Below are positions 17,677-26,781 of a DNA stretch of 64,000 nt, in pieces. Every line of letters starts with the position of its first letter. The stretch's first letter is position 1. Below the pieces are notes generated by a model. It saw only the letters and a program-made list of their open reading frames with translations. It did not search any database and had not been told where the DNA came from. Position numbers and translations under genes: made by a program. The stretch spans positions 124,001-188,000 of the forward strand of contig JACRPF010000022.1 in NCBI GenBank assembly GCA_016214035.1, given 5' to 3'. The stretch is from Spirochaetota bacterium (lineage in GTDB: Bacteria > Spirochaetota > Brachyspiria > Brachyspirales > JACRPF01).

Positions 17677-18471
17677 ATGCCTGCACACAACTTTTTCGAC
17701 CTCACCGGAAAACGAGCCGTCATCACCGGGGCAAGCCGCGGTCTCGGGCAGTATTTCGCCCGGGCGCTCGCGAAAGCGGGAGCGGACGTCATCATCACCG
17801 CACGCAAGAAGGAAGACTGTTCTGTGTTCATAAAAGAAATTGAAGCACTCGGCAGAAAAGCGTATGCATACGCGCTCGATGTCACCGAGGAAGCAAGCAT
17901 CACCGCGTTTGCGGATGCGGTCATCAAAGACCACGGATATATCGACATACTGGTGAACAATGCGGGGATGAACCGCAGGAAACCGGCGCTTGAAGTGACG
18001 TGGGACGACTGGAACGCGATAGTAAATACGAATCTCCGCGGATCGTTCTTCGTGGCCAAGGCGTTCGCGCCGTCGATGATAGCGCGCGGCTGCGGACGCA
18101 TCATCAACATCGGGTCGGTAACCTGCGTGTTCGGTTACGCGGGGCTCGCGCCGTATTCTGCAAGCCGCGGTGGCGCCGCGCAGATGACGAAAGCACTCGC
18201 CGACGACTGGGGGAAACACGGCGTCACGGTGAACTGCCTTGCGCCCGGCTGGTTCAAGACCGAACAGAACAAGATGCTTTACGATGACCCCGCATGGGTG
18301 GCGTATCTCTGCGACCGCATCCCGCTCAAGCGCCCCGGCAAGCCAAACGATCTTGACGGCGCCGTGGTGTTCCTCGCCTCCGACGCGAGCGAATATATCA
18401 CCGGGCAGGTGCTTCTCGTGGACGGGGGCATATCGACGGGCGCGACGAAAGCAATGCTCGAAAAAAAATAG
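17677..18471 (+). CDS. Short-chain dehydrogenase/reductase with Arg in place of catalytic Lys
   Basis: A 264-residue classical SDR resembling gluconate 5-dehydrogenase and 3-oxoacyl-ACP reductase types. The cofactor motif is TGASRGLGQ, the structural motif is NNAG, and the catalytic serine is in NIGSVT. The catalytic tyrosine is Y160, but the usual YxxxK reads Y-S-A-S-R, with arginine (CGC) at position 164. This lysine normally lowers the tyrosine pKa, so activity may be altered. It lies 13 nt after the zinc dehydrogenase and 9 nt before the aldo/keto reductase. AAGGAG precedes the start. Confidence 0.9.
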   Translation: MPAHNFFDLTGKRAVITGASRGLGQYFARALAKAGADVIITARKKEDCSVFIKEIEALGRKAYAYALDVTEEASITAFADAVIKDHGYIDILVNNAGMNRRKPALEVTWDDWNAIVNTNLRGSFFVAKAFAPSMIARGCGRIINIGSVTCVFGYAGLAPYSASRGGAAQMTKALADDWGKHGVTVNCLAPGWFKTEQNKMLYDDPAWVAYLCDRIPLKRPGKPNDLDGAVVFLASDASEYITGQVLLVDGGISTGATKAMLEKK

Positions 18472-18480
18472 GCGGCTGTT

Positions 18481-19521
18481 ATGGAAACCAAGACGTGCGG
18501 TACATCAGGCCTTTCGCTGTCAGCGCTGGGACTCGGCTGCTGGGCGTTCGGCGGCGGCGATTACTGGGGCGCGCAGGACCAGAAAGACGTGGACGCGGTG
18601 GTGCATCGCGCGTACGAACTCGGCATCAATTATTTCGATACGGCCGAGGCGTACAATGAAGGACGCAGCGAAGAAGCGCTCGGCAGAGCGATACAGGGAC
18701 TACCGCGTGAAAAGCTCGTCATCGGCACGAAGATATCGCCGTCGAATACGGAATCGAAAACACTGATCGCGCATTGCGAAGCGTCGCTGAAACGTCTCGC
18801 TGTCGACGTCATCGACCTTTATATGGTTCATTGGCCCATCACGCCGCATTCGATACTGCACTTCACGAAGGATGCTGCTGTGCTTCCGACGGTGGAAGAT
18901 GCGTTCGTCACGCTGGGTAAGCTCCGCGCGCAGGGAAAGATACGCCATGTCGGCGTGAGCAATTTCGGCGTAAAGAAGCTCGCCGAGGCAGCGTCGTTCG
19001 GCGTGCCTATCGTGATGAATGAGCTCCCGTACTCGCTTCTGACGCGCGCCATCGAACAGACGATTCTACCGCACTGCGCAAAGAACGGCATCGGCGTGCT
19101 CGGTTATATGTCGCTCCTGCAGGGCGTGATCTCGGATAAATTCAATTCCATAGAAGACATCCCGGCGCAGCGTAAGCGCACACGCCATTTCGATGCACGG
19201 AAGAACGCCATGACACGGCATCGGGAGAACGGATTTGAAAAAGAAACGGAGGATGCACTCCGCGGTATACGTAACATCGCGCGGAAGCACGGCATGCGCG
19301 TCACCGATCTTGCGCTGGCCTGGGCTGTGGCCAACAGCAGCATCACCTGCTCGCTTGTGGGGGCGCGGAACGAACAGCAGCTTATCGAGAATGTGAACGC
19401 CGCAAAGCCGATTGACGCGTCGCTTATCGCCGAACTCAATTCCGCAACCGAGCCGCTCAAACTGGCGATGGGACCGTCGTTCGATTACTATGAGAATACC
19501 GCCGATGACCGGACGGTCTGA
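18481..19521 (+). CDS. Aldo/keto reductase
   Basis: A 346-residue TIM-barrel NADPH-dependent oxidoreductase. The catalytic tetrad is visible: Asp in FDTAEAYNEG with Tyr in the same segment, Lys in IGTKIS, and His in YMVHWP. The C-terminal SLVGARNEQQL is the NADP phosphate-binding region. It resembles the group that handles sugar aldehydes. Third gene of the sugar operon; GH29 follows after 95 nt, which contain an inverted repeat. Confidence 0.92.
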   Translation: METKTCGTSGLSLSALGLGCWAFGGGDYWGAQDQKDVDAVVHRAYELGINYFDTAEAYNEGRSEEALGRAIQGLPREKLVIGTKISPSNTESKTLIAHCEASLKRLAVDVIDLYMVHWPITPHSILHFTKDAAVLPTVEDAFVTLGKLRAQGKIRHVGVSNFGVKKLAEAASFGVPIVMNELPYSLLTRAIEQTILPHCAKNGIGVLGYMSLLQGVISDKFNSIEDIPAQRKRTRHFDARKNAMTRHRENGFEKETEDALRGIRNIARKHGMRVTDLALAWAVANSSITCSLVGARNEQQLIENVNAAKPIDASLIAELNSATEPLKLAMGPSFDYYENTADDRTV

Positions 19522-19560
19522 GAACTGAATCTGGTATACATGCATCCCAATCTGATGAAC

Positions 19561-19584
19561 GTACGAAGGGGTGATCGTTCGTAC
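19561..19584. repeat. Inverted repeat upstream of the GH29 gene
   Basis: GTACGAA (19561-19567), a 10-nt centre, and TTCGTAC (19578-19584), in the only sizeable gap of the sugar operon. It could be an operator or an mRNA hairpin. No T-run follows, so a terminator is unlikely. Confidence 0.5.
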
Positions 19585-19616
19585 TATATGTACATGAAAT
19601 TGACGGAGGACCGATT

Positions 19617-21059
19617 ATGAGTACCACGTTTCCCACACCCGAACAGCTTGCCGCGGAACAGCGCAAGCAGGCGAAATATCCCGAATACCGCGGCGTGGAC
19701 AGTGACTATGTGCACGCGAGCGAACAGGGGATTGATAAATTCCTCGACAGGAAATTCGGTCTTCGCATACACTGGGGTCCGTACTGCATGTTCAATTTCC
19801 GCGAATCGTGGGGACTGCCGAACGCCGGACACGAGCGCCATGCCGAGTACGAGAAGCGCGCCCTGTCATGGAACCCGCAGAAGTTCAACGCCGACGAATG
19901 GATGGCGATGATGAAGAACGGCGGCGTGCAGTTCTTCTCGTTCACCACGAAACATCACGACGGCTTTTCGATGTATGACACGAAGACGCGCATACGCCGG
20001 CGCATGGGACATGAGGGTGCCGACCGAGGACGCATCGTGGACAGCGATCTCGCCTATTCGATAATGGAAACGCCGTTCAAGCGCGATGTGGTGCGCGAAC
20101 TCGTCGACGCCGGACGCAGGCACGACCTCGGCATCGGCCTCTACTATTCTCACATCGACTGGTTAGATATGGACTTCCGCTGCGACCAGTGGAACCCGCA
20201 TCTTGACAACGGGTATACGCCGCAGAACGACCCCGATGGATACGCCCGCATGATAGCACGCCACCGGGAACAGCTCCGCGAGCTCTGTGCGAACTACGGG
20301 CCCCTCGATGTAATATCGCTCGACATGAATCTGCCGGACGAGAAGTTCGGTTTCACGAAGGACATCATCGAAACGGTGAAGATGATGCGGCGTCTGCAGC
20401 CCGACGCGCTTATTAGGAATCGCGGCATCGGCGCGTACGGCGACCATCACACGCCTGAGCGGAAACTCCCGAGTGAAAAAGAGGCGGGCGCGGTGCATTA
20501 CGACCAGCTCAATCTCGCGAAGATGGGACGCCCGTGGAAGGCAATATACCCGGGCAGCATCAATTTCTCGTACATGAGCTATGACGAATACAAGCCCGGC
20601 GAATGGATCATCGACAATCTCGTTGACGCCACCGCCAAGGGCGGCACATTCCAGGTGGGTTACGGTCCCGCGCCCGACGGCACGTTCCATGCGGACGTGA
20701 AGAACCGCTTCGAATATACCGGGGCATGGCTTCGCGCCTACGGCGAGGCGATATACGCCACGCGTCCGTTCGACACGTATCAGGAAGGACGCCATGTACG
20801 TTATACGAAGAGCAAGGACGGGAAATCGGTCTATGCGATATTCCTCCGCTGGCCGAGCGGACACTTCGTCGTCGAATCGCTCAAACTCGCGGCGCTTGCG
20901 GGGAAAAAGGTTGCATCGGTATCATTGCTCGGGACGGATGAAAAACTGAAATTCAAACAGGACGAAAACGGTGTCAGTACTGATATTCCCGCGTGGTTCC
21001 GTGACGAGGAAAAACGGCCGTCGAGAAAAGGAGCGGTGCTGAAGTTTACGCTGGCGTGA
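19617..21059 (+). CDS. Alpha-L-fucosidase-like glycoside hydrolase (GH29)
   Basis: A 480-residue retaining glycosidase of the GH29 type. The N-terminal RFGLRIHWGPY, the FTTKHHDGFSMYDT active-site strand, IGLYYSHIDW and LDVISLDMN (the Asp in the position of the nucleophile) follow the family order. The acid/base residue is not conserved enough in this family to place. There is no signal peptide, so it would act on short fucosides already taken up. A GGAGG site precedes the ATG. With the three oxidoreductases upstream it makes a coherent fucoside- or deoxysugar-use operon; the true substrate is unproven. Confidence 0.85.
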   Translation: MSTTFPTPEQLAAEQRKQAKYPEYRGVDSDYVHASEQGIDKFLDRKFGLRIHWGPYCMFNFRESWGLPNAGHERHAEYEKRALSWNPQKFNADEWMAMMKNGGVQFFSFTTKHHDGFSMYDTKTRIRRRMGHEGADRGRIVDSDLAYSIMETPFKRDVVRELVDAGRRHDLGIGLYYSHIDWLDMDFRCDQWNPHLDNGYTPQNDPDGYARMIARHREQLRELCANYGPLDVISLDMNLPDEKFGFTKDIIETVKMMRRLQPDALIRNRGIGAYGDHHTPERKLPSEKEAGAVHYDQLNLAKMGRPWKAIYPGSINFSYMSYDEYKPGEWIIDNLVDATAKGGTFQVGYGPAPDGTFHADVKNRFEYTGAWLRAYGEAIYATRPFDTYQEGRHVRYTKSKDGKSVYAIFLRWPSGHFVVESLKLAALAGKKVASVSLLGTDEKLKFKQDENGVSTDIPAWFRDEEKRPSRKGAVLKFTLA

Positions 21060-21084
21060 TGCTGAAGCCGGAAAAACGCGCTGA

Positions 21085-22020
21085 CTAACCGAGCTTTTCC
21101 ATGATCCCCGCATGCAGGAGCGGCAGCATTATCTCATGGTGGCCGGTGAAATAATATCCCTTCCCGCTTCCGGCCGTTGGACGCGAGACGATGTTCACCG
21201 ATTCGCGGTACTGCATGTTCATGTCGAACACGGCGGTGGTGAAACCGGTGATGGGGCCGGCGATGTTACGCGCCACGGTAAGCGCCTTGAGGAATACCTC
21301 GGGGATGAGTACCGCCGAACCAAAGGTGATGAACACACCGCCGTCATGGAGCGTAGGCAGTGCGTCGGTGAATTTTCTGAAGTCATGAAGTGATGCGCGG
21401 CCGATGGCGGCGCCGTCAGCTTCCGGATGCTGATGCACGATGTCGGTGCCGATGGCAACCGTCACGCTCACCGGAACGCCGTGATTGCGTGCCGTGCAGA
21501 ATATCGACATATCGCGATGCGGAAAATCGCCGTTCATTATCATATCGCCGATGGCGTCGCCGAATCCGTTTGCCGCTTTCTTCACCGCTTCGTTGATCAT
21601 GGTGCCGGTCTCTTTCGCCATGCCGAAGGTGCCGTCATTGAGCGCGGGACCCACGTCTTCCGATGTGTTTCCCGCCAGCGCGAGTTCGAAATCATGCACC
21701 GCACAGGCGCCGTTGACGACGAGATGTGTGATGACGCCGCGTGCGATGAGGTTATTGACGAGCGGCGAGAGTCCGCACTTGATGACATGCGCGCCCATAC
21801 CGAGAATAATGCCGCGCTTCGTGCGGTGAGCGGAAACGACCGCGTCGATGAGCGTGACAAGGTCTTTTGCTTTGAGTGTTTTCGGGAATGACGCGAAAAG
21901 ATCGGCGATGCTGCCGCCGGCGGGAACGATGCGCGCCGCGTCGTCGGTATGCACTTTGCTCATGCGTTCGTGCAGCGAATAGCGTTTCAGTTTTGTAAGG
22001 TCCACACCGGCATTATTCAT
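21085..22020 (-). CDS. Conserved protein of unknown function
   Basis: A 311-residue soluble protein. Conserved-looking blocks are ILGMGAHVIKCGLSP, LVVNGACAVHDFELAL, NTSEDVGPALNDGTFGMA, HQHPEADGAA, ITFGSAVLIPEVFLKAL and GHHEIMLPLLHAG. The Gly-rich turn and NGA-HDFE segment faintly recall the deoxyhypusine-synthase fold, but I do not assign that function. The open frame extends to a TTG at 22071. I prefer the ATG at 22020, giving MNNAGVDLTKLKRYSL, although no Shine-Dalgarno is clear. It follows the helicase gene on the same strand. Confidence 0.7.
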   Translation of the reverse strand: MNNAGVDLTKLKRYSLHERMSKVHTDDAARIVPAGGSIADLFASFPKTLKAKDLVTLIDAVVSAHRTKRGIILGMGAHVIKCGLSPLVNNLIARGVITHLVVNGACAVHDFELALAGNTSEDVGPALNDGTFGMAKETGTMINEAVKKAANGFGDAIGDMIMNGDFPHRDMSIFCTARNHGVPVSVTVAIGTDIVHQHPEADGAAIGRASLHDFRKFTDALPTLHDGGVFITFGSAVLIPEVFLKALTVARNIAGPITGFTTAVFDMNMQYRESVNIVSRPTAGSGKGYYFTGHHEIMLPLLHAGIMEKLG

Positions 22021-22077
22021 AGAATGCGTGAAAATGTCAAGCGATGCGGCGGCATGATCGCAAAGAATCAATAACAG

Positions 22078-24540
22078 CTATTTGCGGATGTATTCCCGAT
22101 GTTTAAGAACGAGGTTCAGTTCGGTGTAACTGTACACATAATTCAAAGCGGAGCGCGCCGCTGACAGCCGTTTGTCATCCGCTTTGTCGAAATAGGATGA
22201 TATGGCCTTAACCCTTTCCATCGGCATGAGCGACTCGACGGCAAGATCACCGGTGCCGACATAGTGTGCCAGATGTCCCTCGATGGTCGACAAAGACAGT
22301 TCTCTGGCCGCCGCGATCTCGGCTACGCTTTTACCTTCTTTATAAAGCGCGTAACTGACGGCCTTTGTATCCTCTTTTTTCGCTTTCGTTTTTACTTTTA
22401 CTGCAGGCTCCGGTACAGTAGCCCCGGCTTCAATATGATGCTCGCTGCAGAAGTCATTCACCAGCGCGATGATGTCGTCACCGAACCGGGCTATTCTTTT
22501 TTCGCCGAATCCCTTGATCGCCTTCAGCTGGGATTTTGATGCGGGCAGTGTATCGACTACAGCGACGAGCGTCTGCTGCGGTATCACATAATAGACCGGC
22601 ATGCCGAGCGAGGCGGCAGTCTCATTGCGCCATTGCACCAGCCGTGAATAAAGGTCGGGATGCGTTGCGGCCGCGGTTCGTGCCCTGACGGGCCTGGGTC
22701 TGCTCTCCGCTTTTTCCATGACCGCGGCGGCGCGCGCTTCGAGCACCTGCTTTACCGAGAACCCTTCCGCGCATACCGTAAGCTCCTGGATTTTTATAGC
22801 CATATCCTCGTCGATCTTCAGCGTTGTGTCGGCGAGTATCTTTGCGGTTTCTTTGTTATCTATCGCAACGGGAATGTTCTCCAGTTCGAGACGCAATACC
22901 CGCGTTCTTTCAAGGACCGGTGCCGCGGTATTCCTGATCTTTTCCAGAATGCCCGCATGTGTCTCAATATCGGATTGTTCGCGCATAAGCGCCCGCAGTT
23001 CGTTCATGAACATCTGCGCACCGTTATGAAGTTCTGATACGCCGTCGGCCGTACGCCGGAACGATTCAATTGTCGCGGGAAGAATGCCGCTCCGGTGTTC
23101 ATTCATCTGCTTGATGCAGTAGTACAGACGCCGCTGAATGCGGCTGAAATCGAATATACCGCCGATGAGCTCGCGCTGATAAGCGGAGCGATGGCCTGAG
23201 AGTTCATCGGCAGTGGGCTGATTCTGATCAACCGTCCGTGAAAAATCGAGCACGGTGGAATCGCTGATGACGCTCCGCGGGCGCACCGGTGCGCTCAGCA
23301 CCAGACCTTCGAGCGTTTTGCAGCGGCTGAGTGCCACATACACCTGACCGTGCGCGAACGCCGAGGTCACATCGATGACGGCTTTCTCAAACGTGAGTCC
23401 CTGGCTCTTGTGTATGGTGATGGCCCAGGCGAGTTTCAGCGGATACTGCACGAACGTACCGGTGACGGTCTCGGTTATGGCATTGGTCTCTTCGTCTACG
23501 GCATAGCGTGTATTGTTCCACGACACCGGTTCAACGGCGATCGGTTCCGCATCGCCCGGGCACTGCACACGGATGATATCATCATCGATGGCGATTATCT
23601 TTCCGATCTTTCCGTTATAGTAGCGCCGCGATTCGCCGGTGTCGTTCTTGACGAACATGACCTGCGCGCCGGGTTTGAGCATGAGCTCGGAGCCGGTGGG
23701 GAATATGTATTCGGGAAAATCGCCGTGTATCTCGGCGGTGCATCGCGTGGGCTTTCCCGGCAGACGGCTCAGCCTGAGATTGTTCATCTGCTCCGCCTGC
23801 GCATTGTGCGTGGTCAGCTGGATGTATCCTTTATCATTCGTGTCGGCAAACCCGGGGATGTAACGTTTGTTGAGTTCGGCAAGTGCGGCGTCATCAAGTC
23901 TGTTGTCGCGTACTTTGTTGAGTATCGAAATGAAAGTCTCATCGCTCTGCCGGTAAATATGTTTCAGCTCGATGCTGACGTACGGCGTCTGACGGAGCGC
24001 ACGGCTGCTGAAAAAATACATCGTGTCGTAATACGGTTTGAGCACGGCCCATTCGTCGTCCTTCACCACGGGGGCAAGCTGCTGCAGGTCGCCTATCATG
24101 AGGAGCTGCACGCCGCCGAACGGTTTTTCTTTGTCCTTGTAGCGGCGGAGCACCGCATCGATGCCGTCAAGCACGTCGGCGCGCACCATGCTGATCTCGT
24201 CGATGACGAGCAGATCGAGACTTCTGATGATGTTCCGTTTTTCTCTGCTGAAGTGCTTGATGCCGGAATCGGGAACGGTGTTCTCTGATTGTGCGTCACG
24301 CGGCAGCTGCGGCCCGAACGACAGCTGAAAGAACGAATGTATGGTGACACCGCCCGCGTTCATGGCGGCTACGCCCGTGGGCGCTACCACTATCATGCGC
24401 TTGGGCGAACGCTGTTTCAGTGTATGGAGGAACGTTGTTTTGCCCGTGCCTGCCTTGCCGGTGAGAAAAATGTTCTCGCCGGTGTACTGGACGAAGTCGA
24501 ACGCCATCTGAAGCTGCGGATTTATTGCTGTCTCACTCAT
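22078..24540 (-). CDS. PIF1-like helicase with HRDC and helix-turn-helix domains
   Basis: An 820-residue superfamily 1B helicase. Walker A is G28-KAGTGKTT; Walker B is LLVIDEISM; GDLQQLAP and IHKSQGLTFEKA are helicase motifs III and V-VI of the PIF1/RecD group. A C-terminal HRDC-like domain (about 640-710, with KGFGEKRIARFG) binds nucleic acid. A final helicase-associated HTH_40-type domain follows (SYALYKEGKSVAEIAAARELSLSTI). These proteins unwind DNA during repair or at replication obstacles. The frame opens at 24678, but the ATG at 24540 has GAGGA upstream and lies just below a good promoter. Confidence 0.9.
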   Translation of the reverse strand: MSETAINPQLQMAFDFVQYTGENIFLTGKAGTGKTTFLHTLKQRSPKRMIVVAPTGVAAMNAGGVTIHSFFQLSFGPQLPRDAQSENTVPDSGIKHFSREKRNIIRSLDLLVIDEISMVRADVLDGIDAVLRRYKDKEKPFGGVQLLMIGDLQQLAPVVKDDEWAVLKPYYDTMYFFSSRALRQTPYVSIELKHIYRQSDETFISILNKVRDNRLDDAALAELNKRYIPGFADTNDKGYIQLTTHNAQAEQMNNLRLSRLPGKPTRCTAEIHGDFPEYIFPTGSELMLKPGAQVMFVKNDTGESRRYYNGKIGKIIAIDDDIIRVQCPGDAEPIAVEPVSWNNTRYAVDEETNAITETVTGTFVQYPLKLAWAITIHKSQGLTFEKAVIDVTSAFAHGQVYVALSRCKTLEGLVLSAPVRPRSVISDSTVLDFSRTVDQNQPTADELSGHRSAYQRELIGGIFDFSRIQRRLYYCIKQMNEHRSGILPATIESFRRTADGVSELHNGAQMFMNELRALMREQSDIETHAGILEKIRNTAAPVLERTRVLRLELENIPVAIDNKETAKILADTTLKIDEDMAIKIQELTVCAEGFSVKQVLEARAAAVMEKAESRPRPVRARTAAATHPDLYSRLVQWRNETAASLGMPVYYVIPQQTLVAVVDTLPASKSQLKAIKGFGEKRIARFGDDIIALVNDFCSEHHIEAGATVPEPAVKVKTKAKKEDTKAVSYALYKEGKSVAEIAAARELSLSTIEGHLAHYVGTGDLAVESLMPMERVKAISSYFDKADDKRLSAARSALNYVYSYTELNLVLKHREYIRK

Positions 24541-24579
24541 AATCTGATAGTCCTCATTCCTGCCGTCATCCCGTTCGGG

Positions 24580-24608
24580 AGTATATCGTATCATACCTGC
24601 TTCGTCAA
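24580..24608 (-). promoter_or_regulatory. Promoter of the PIF1-like helicase gene
   Basis: On the minus strand: TTGACG (24608-24603), 17-nt spacer, TATACT (24585-24580). Confidence 0.75.
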
Positions 24609-24633
24609 GCGACGGTGGCGACTTAATTTTTGT

Positions 24634-24662
24634 TTGACATGACCGCAAAGTGGAACTATAAT
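24634..24662 (+). promoter_or_regulatory. Full-consensus promoter of the CsgG-like gene
   Basis: TTGACA (24634-24639), exactly 17 nt, TATAAT (24657-24662). Both boxes and the spacing are perfect sigma70 consensus, the only such case seen in the window, implying strong expression. Confidence 0.88.
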
Positions 24663-24732
24663 ACACGGCATATTCCACGTGATTACGGATGTATCCGTGG
24701 TCACCTGATCATTACAAGAAGAAGGTCCCTCT

Positions 24733-25806
24733 ATGAAAGCCCGAACACTCATCCTCTGTCTCTGTTCTCTGTTCATCAGCGCAGCGGTATTCCCTGCAGC
24801 TACAGCAGCCCCCGCAGCCTCTGCGGTGCCCGCAGTTGCAAAGACCACTCCCGCAAAAGCCGGCGACAAAAAGATACGTGCCGGTGTGCTCGACTTCACC
24901 GCCAAAGGCGTCTCCGACATGGAGGCGTCCATCGCGAGCGATATGTTCCGCCAGGAGATGGTGGGGTCGGGAAAGTTCGACGTACTCGACCGAAAGAACA
25001 TGGAATCGATAATGAAGGAACAGACGCTGCAGCAGACGGGCTGTACGGAAAGCGCCTGCGCCGTGCAGATAGGTAAACTGCTCAATATGGAATTCATGGT
25101 ATACGGCGTGTTCATGAAAGTGGGTTCAGTTTTTTACATCTCGGCGGAGATGATCAACGTCGAGACATCGAAAATAGAAAAATCCGGCAGACAGAAAGTG
25201 GCGTCGATGGACAAGCTTGAAGAATCGATTCAGGCACTGGTGGTCGAGATAGCCGGGGCTAAAGCGGCACGCACGGAAGCGACGGAAAGTTTCGCGGTGG
25301 CGTATGAAGGGATGTTTGCCGGCATTCTTACCGGCTCGTTTGTGGACACTATTTTCTCCTCATATTCCGGTGGATTCTATGGCATTGACGGTCTGGCAAA
25401 ATTCCGTCTGTTCGGCTTTGACAAGGATGTCCTTAAATGGATCGGTTACGGCGGCATTGTCGCCGATATCGCGTTCGCAACCGGTGCCGTTGCTAAAAAT
25501 GCCTATGTGCTGTGGCTGGAACCGTATGCCGCACCCTTTTCCGCGGTATCATTGCGTTTCGGCATTGTTTCGGTCATGCTCGGCATCGAAGCGTCGGTTC
25601 CATTCATGATAATCGGCGCATCGATCAACTCGTACGATTATACATCGCTGTCGGTGGGCATTGCAGGAACCGTAGCCGCAACGGTCGGCGTCCGTTTATC
25701 AGATTCTTTCGGTCTCGCGTTACGCGGACGTTTTCTCAACTGCTATTTCCCCGGAAACGGAACGAGTACCATGGGCTGGAGCGCATCACTCGGTGTGATG
25801 TTTTAA
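24733..25806 (+). CDS. Secreted CsgG-like protein
   Basis: A 357-residue exported protein. A signal peptide (about 1-25, ending near ATAAPAA) is followed by an Ala-rich spacer and a CsgG/TolB-like alpha-beta domain (about 45-180: AGVLDFTAKG, FDVLDRKNMESIMKEQ, GCTESACAVQIGKLLN, VYGVFMKVG). The two-cysteine motif is common in spirochaete members of this group. The last ~150 residues are rich in Gly, Ala and aromatic residues and may form a membrane-associated part. CsgG relatives form outer-membrane complexes or assist lipoprotein export. It is driven by the strongest promoter in the window and lies 12 nt before two lipoprotein genes. Confidence 0.75.
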   Translation: MKARTLILCLCSLFISAAVFPAATAAPAASAVPAVAKTTPAKAGDKKIRAGVLDFTAKGVSDMEASIASDMFRQEMVGSGKFDVLDRKNMESIMKEQTLQQTGCTESACAVQIGKLLNMEFMVYGVFMKVGSVFYISAEMINVETSKIEKSGRQKVASMDKLEESIQALVVEIAGAKAARTEATESFAVAYEGMFAGILTGSFVDTIFSSYSGGFYGIDGLAKFRLFGFDKDVLKWIGYGGIVADIAFATGAVAKNAYVLWLEPYAAPFSAVSLRFGIVSVMLGIEASVPFMIIGASINSYDYTSLSVGIAGTVAATVGVRLSDSFGLALRGRFLNCYFPGNGTSTMGWSASLGVMF

Positions 25807-25818
25807 GCAGGTGATGCC

Positions 25819-26757
25819 ATGAAAAAATATTTATCGCTCTTCGCCATACTTGCCGCCGCATGCTGTTTTACCGGCTGCATGCCGAGTCCGTTCAACATCC
25901 TGAACGGGTCCATGCCGGTACCGGATTATTCCACATCTGCTGTCACCAAGGCAGATATGACGAAGGTTACAAATTATCTATGGTTCGGCACCAATGATCT
26001 GCTGATATCTGCGAATTATAACAACCAGCCATGCATCACCAGCGACGGCACGAATTTATGGCTTGCAACGGGCGGCAAGATAGGACACTATACGCTTACC
26101 GGTACGGCCGTCACATCCTACACATATTCCTTCGCTTCTGGTGCATTAGTATCCGGCAGCAGTTCTACCTATATTAAGGGATTGGCATGGTCCAAGGCCA
26201 GCAATCTGCTCTACGCCGCGTTCAGCGATTTCAGCGACCGCATCTATACGATCAATCCGGCTACCGGCACATCGAATGCTATGCTGTCGAAGCCGAAATA
26301 TGCCGTTTCCTGTCTCTCCGTTGACGACAGCGGTTTCTGGACCGGTTTCGATTATGAATTCAGCAGCATTATTAAACACGACGATTACACTATATTCACG
26401 TATGGTATGGCAAAGACCGGCTTTGACGGAAAGCTTATTACCTATTACAACGCCGGTAGATCTGCCGTTTACGGCAACGTTATAACGGGGAACTACATGT
26501 ATGTCGCGCAGGCTGAACCGCTGAACACCAGCGCTTCAAGCGGATGGAGTTCAAGCTCCGACATCACTGTTAAAGTAATGAAAATAAATCTTGCAACAGG
26601 TGCATACGAAAAGTCGCTTTCATTCCCGATAAACACCACCGCAAGCGGTACTTCGATATTGGCCAGTTTCTGCGGCTTACCGAACGGACATTTTCTATTC
26701 CTGTATAAAGTTACCGGATCAGCCGATCCGGCTGTGCTGGTGGAAGTTGCGGAATAA
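25819..26757 (+). CDS. Lipoprotein, paralogue 1 of a tandem pair
   Basis: A 312-residue predicted lipoprotein; the signal peptide ends in CFTGC. The mature part shows repeated short beta-like segments (NLWLATGGKIGHYTLTG, NLLYAAFSDFSDRIYTINPATG) like a beta-propeller, but no named repeat is clear. It is closely related in layout to the next gene: both have GCM-x-SPF, a short MPV/LPV-x-x-Y segment, SNY/TNY-x-W, and an end of the type FLF-x-(Y/W)K-x-x-x-x-ADP-x-x-L-x-E. Function unknown; a surface or periplasmic binding role is possible. Confidence 0.72.
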   Translation: MKKYLSLFAILAAACCFTGCMPSPFNILNGSMPVPDYSTSAVTKADMTKVTNYLWFGTNDLLISANYNNQPCITSDGTNLWLATGGKIGHYTLTGTAVTSYTYSFASGALVSGSSSTYIKGLAWSKASNLLYAAFSDFSDRIYTINPATGTSNAMLSKPKYAVSCLSVDDSGFWTGFDYEFSSIIKHDDYTIFTYGMAKTGFDGKLITYYNAGRSAVYGNVITGNYMYVAQAEPLNTSASSGWSSSSDITVKVMKINLATGAYEKSLSFPINTTASGTSILASFCGLPNGHFLFLYKVTGSADPAVLVEVAE

Positions 26758-26781
26758 CCGGACAATTTCGAGGAGTACTAC

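Noticed and set aside
23350-24288. A 312-codon frame on the plus strand opposite the PIF1-like helicase
   Set aside because: No ribosome site, no protein-like motifs, and it mirrors a strongly coding gene; it is a by-product of G+C-rich codon use.
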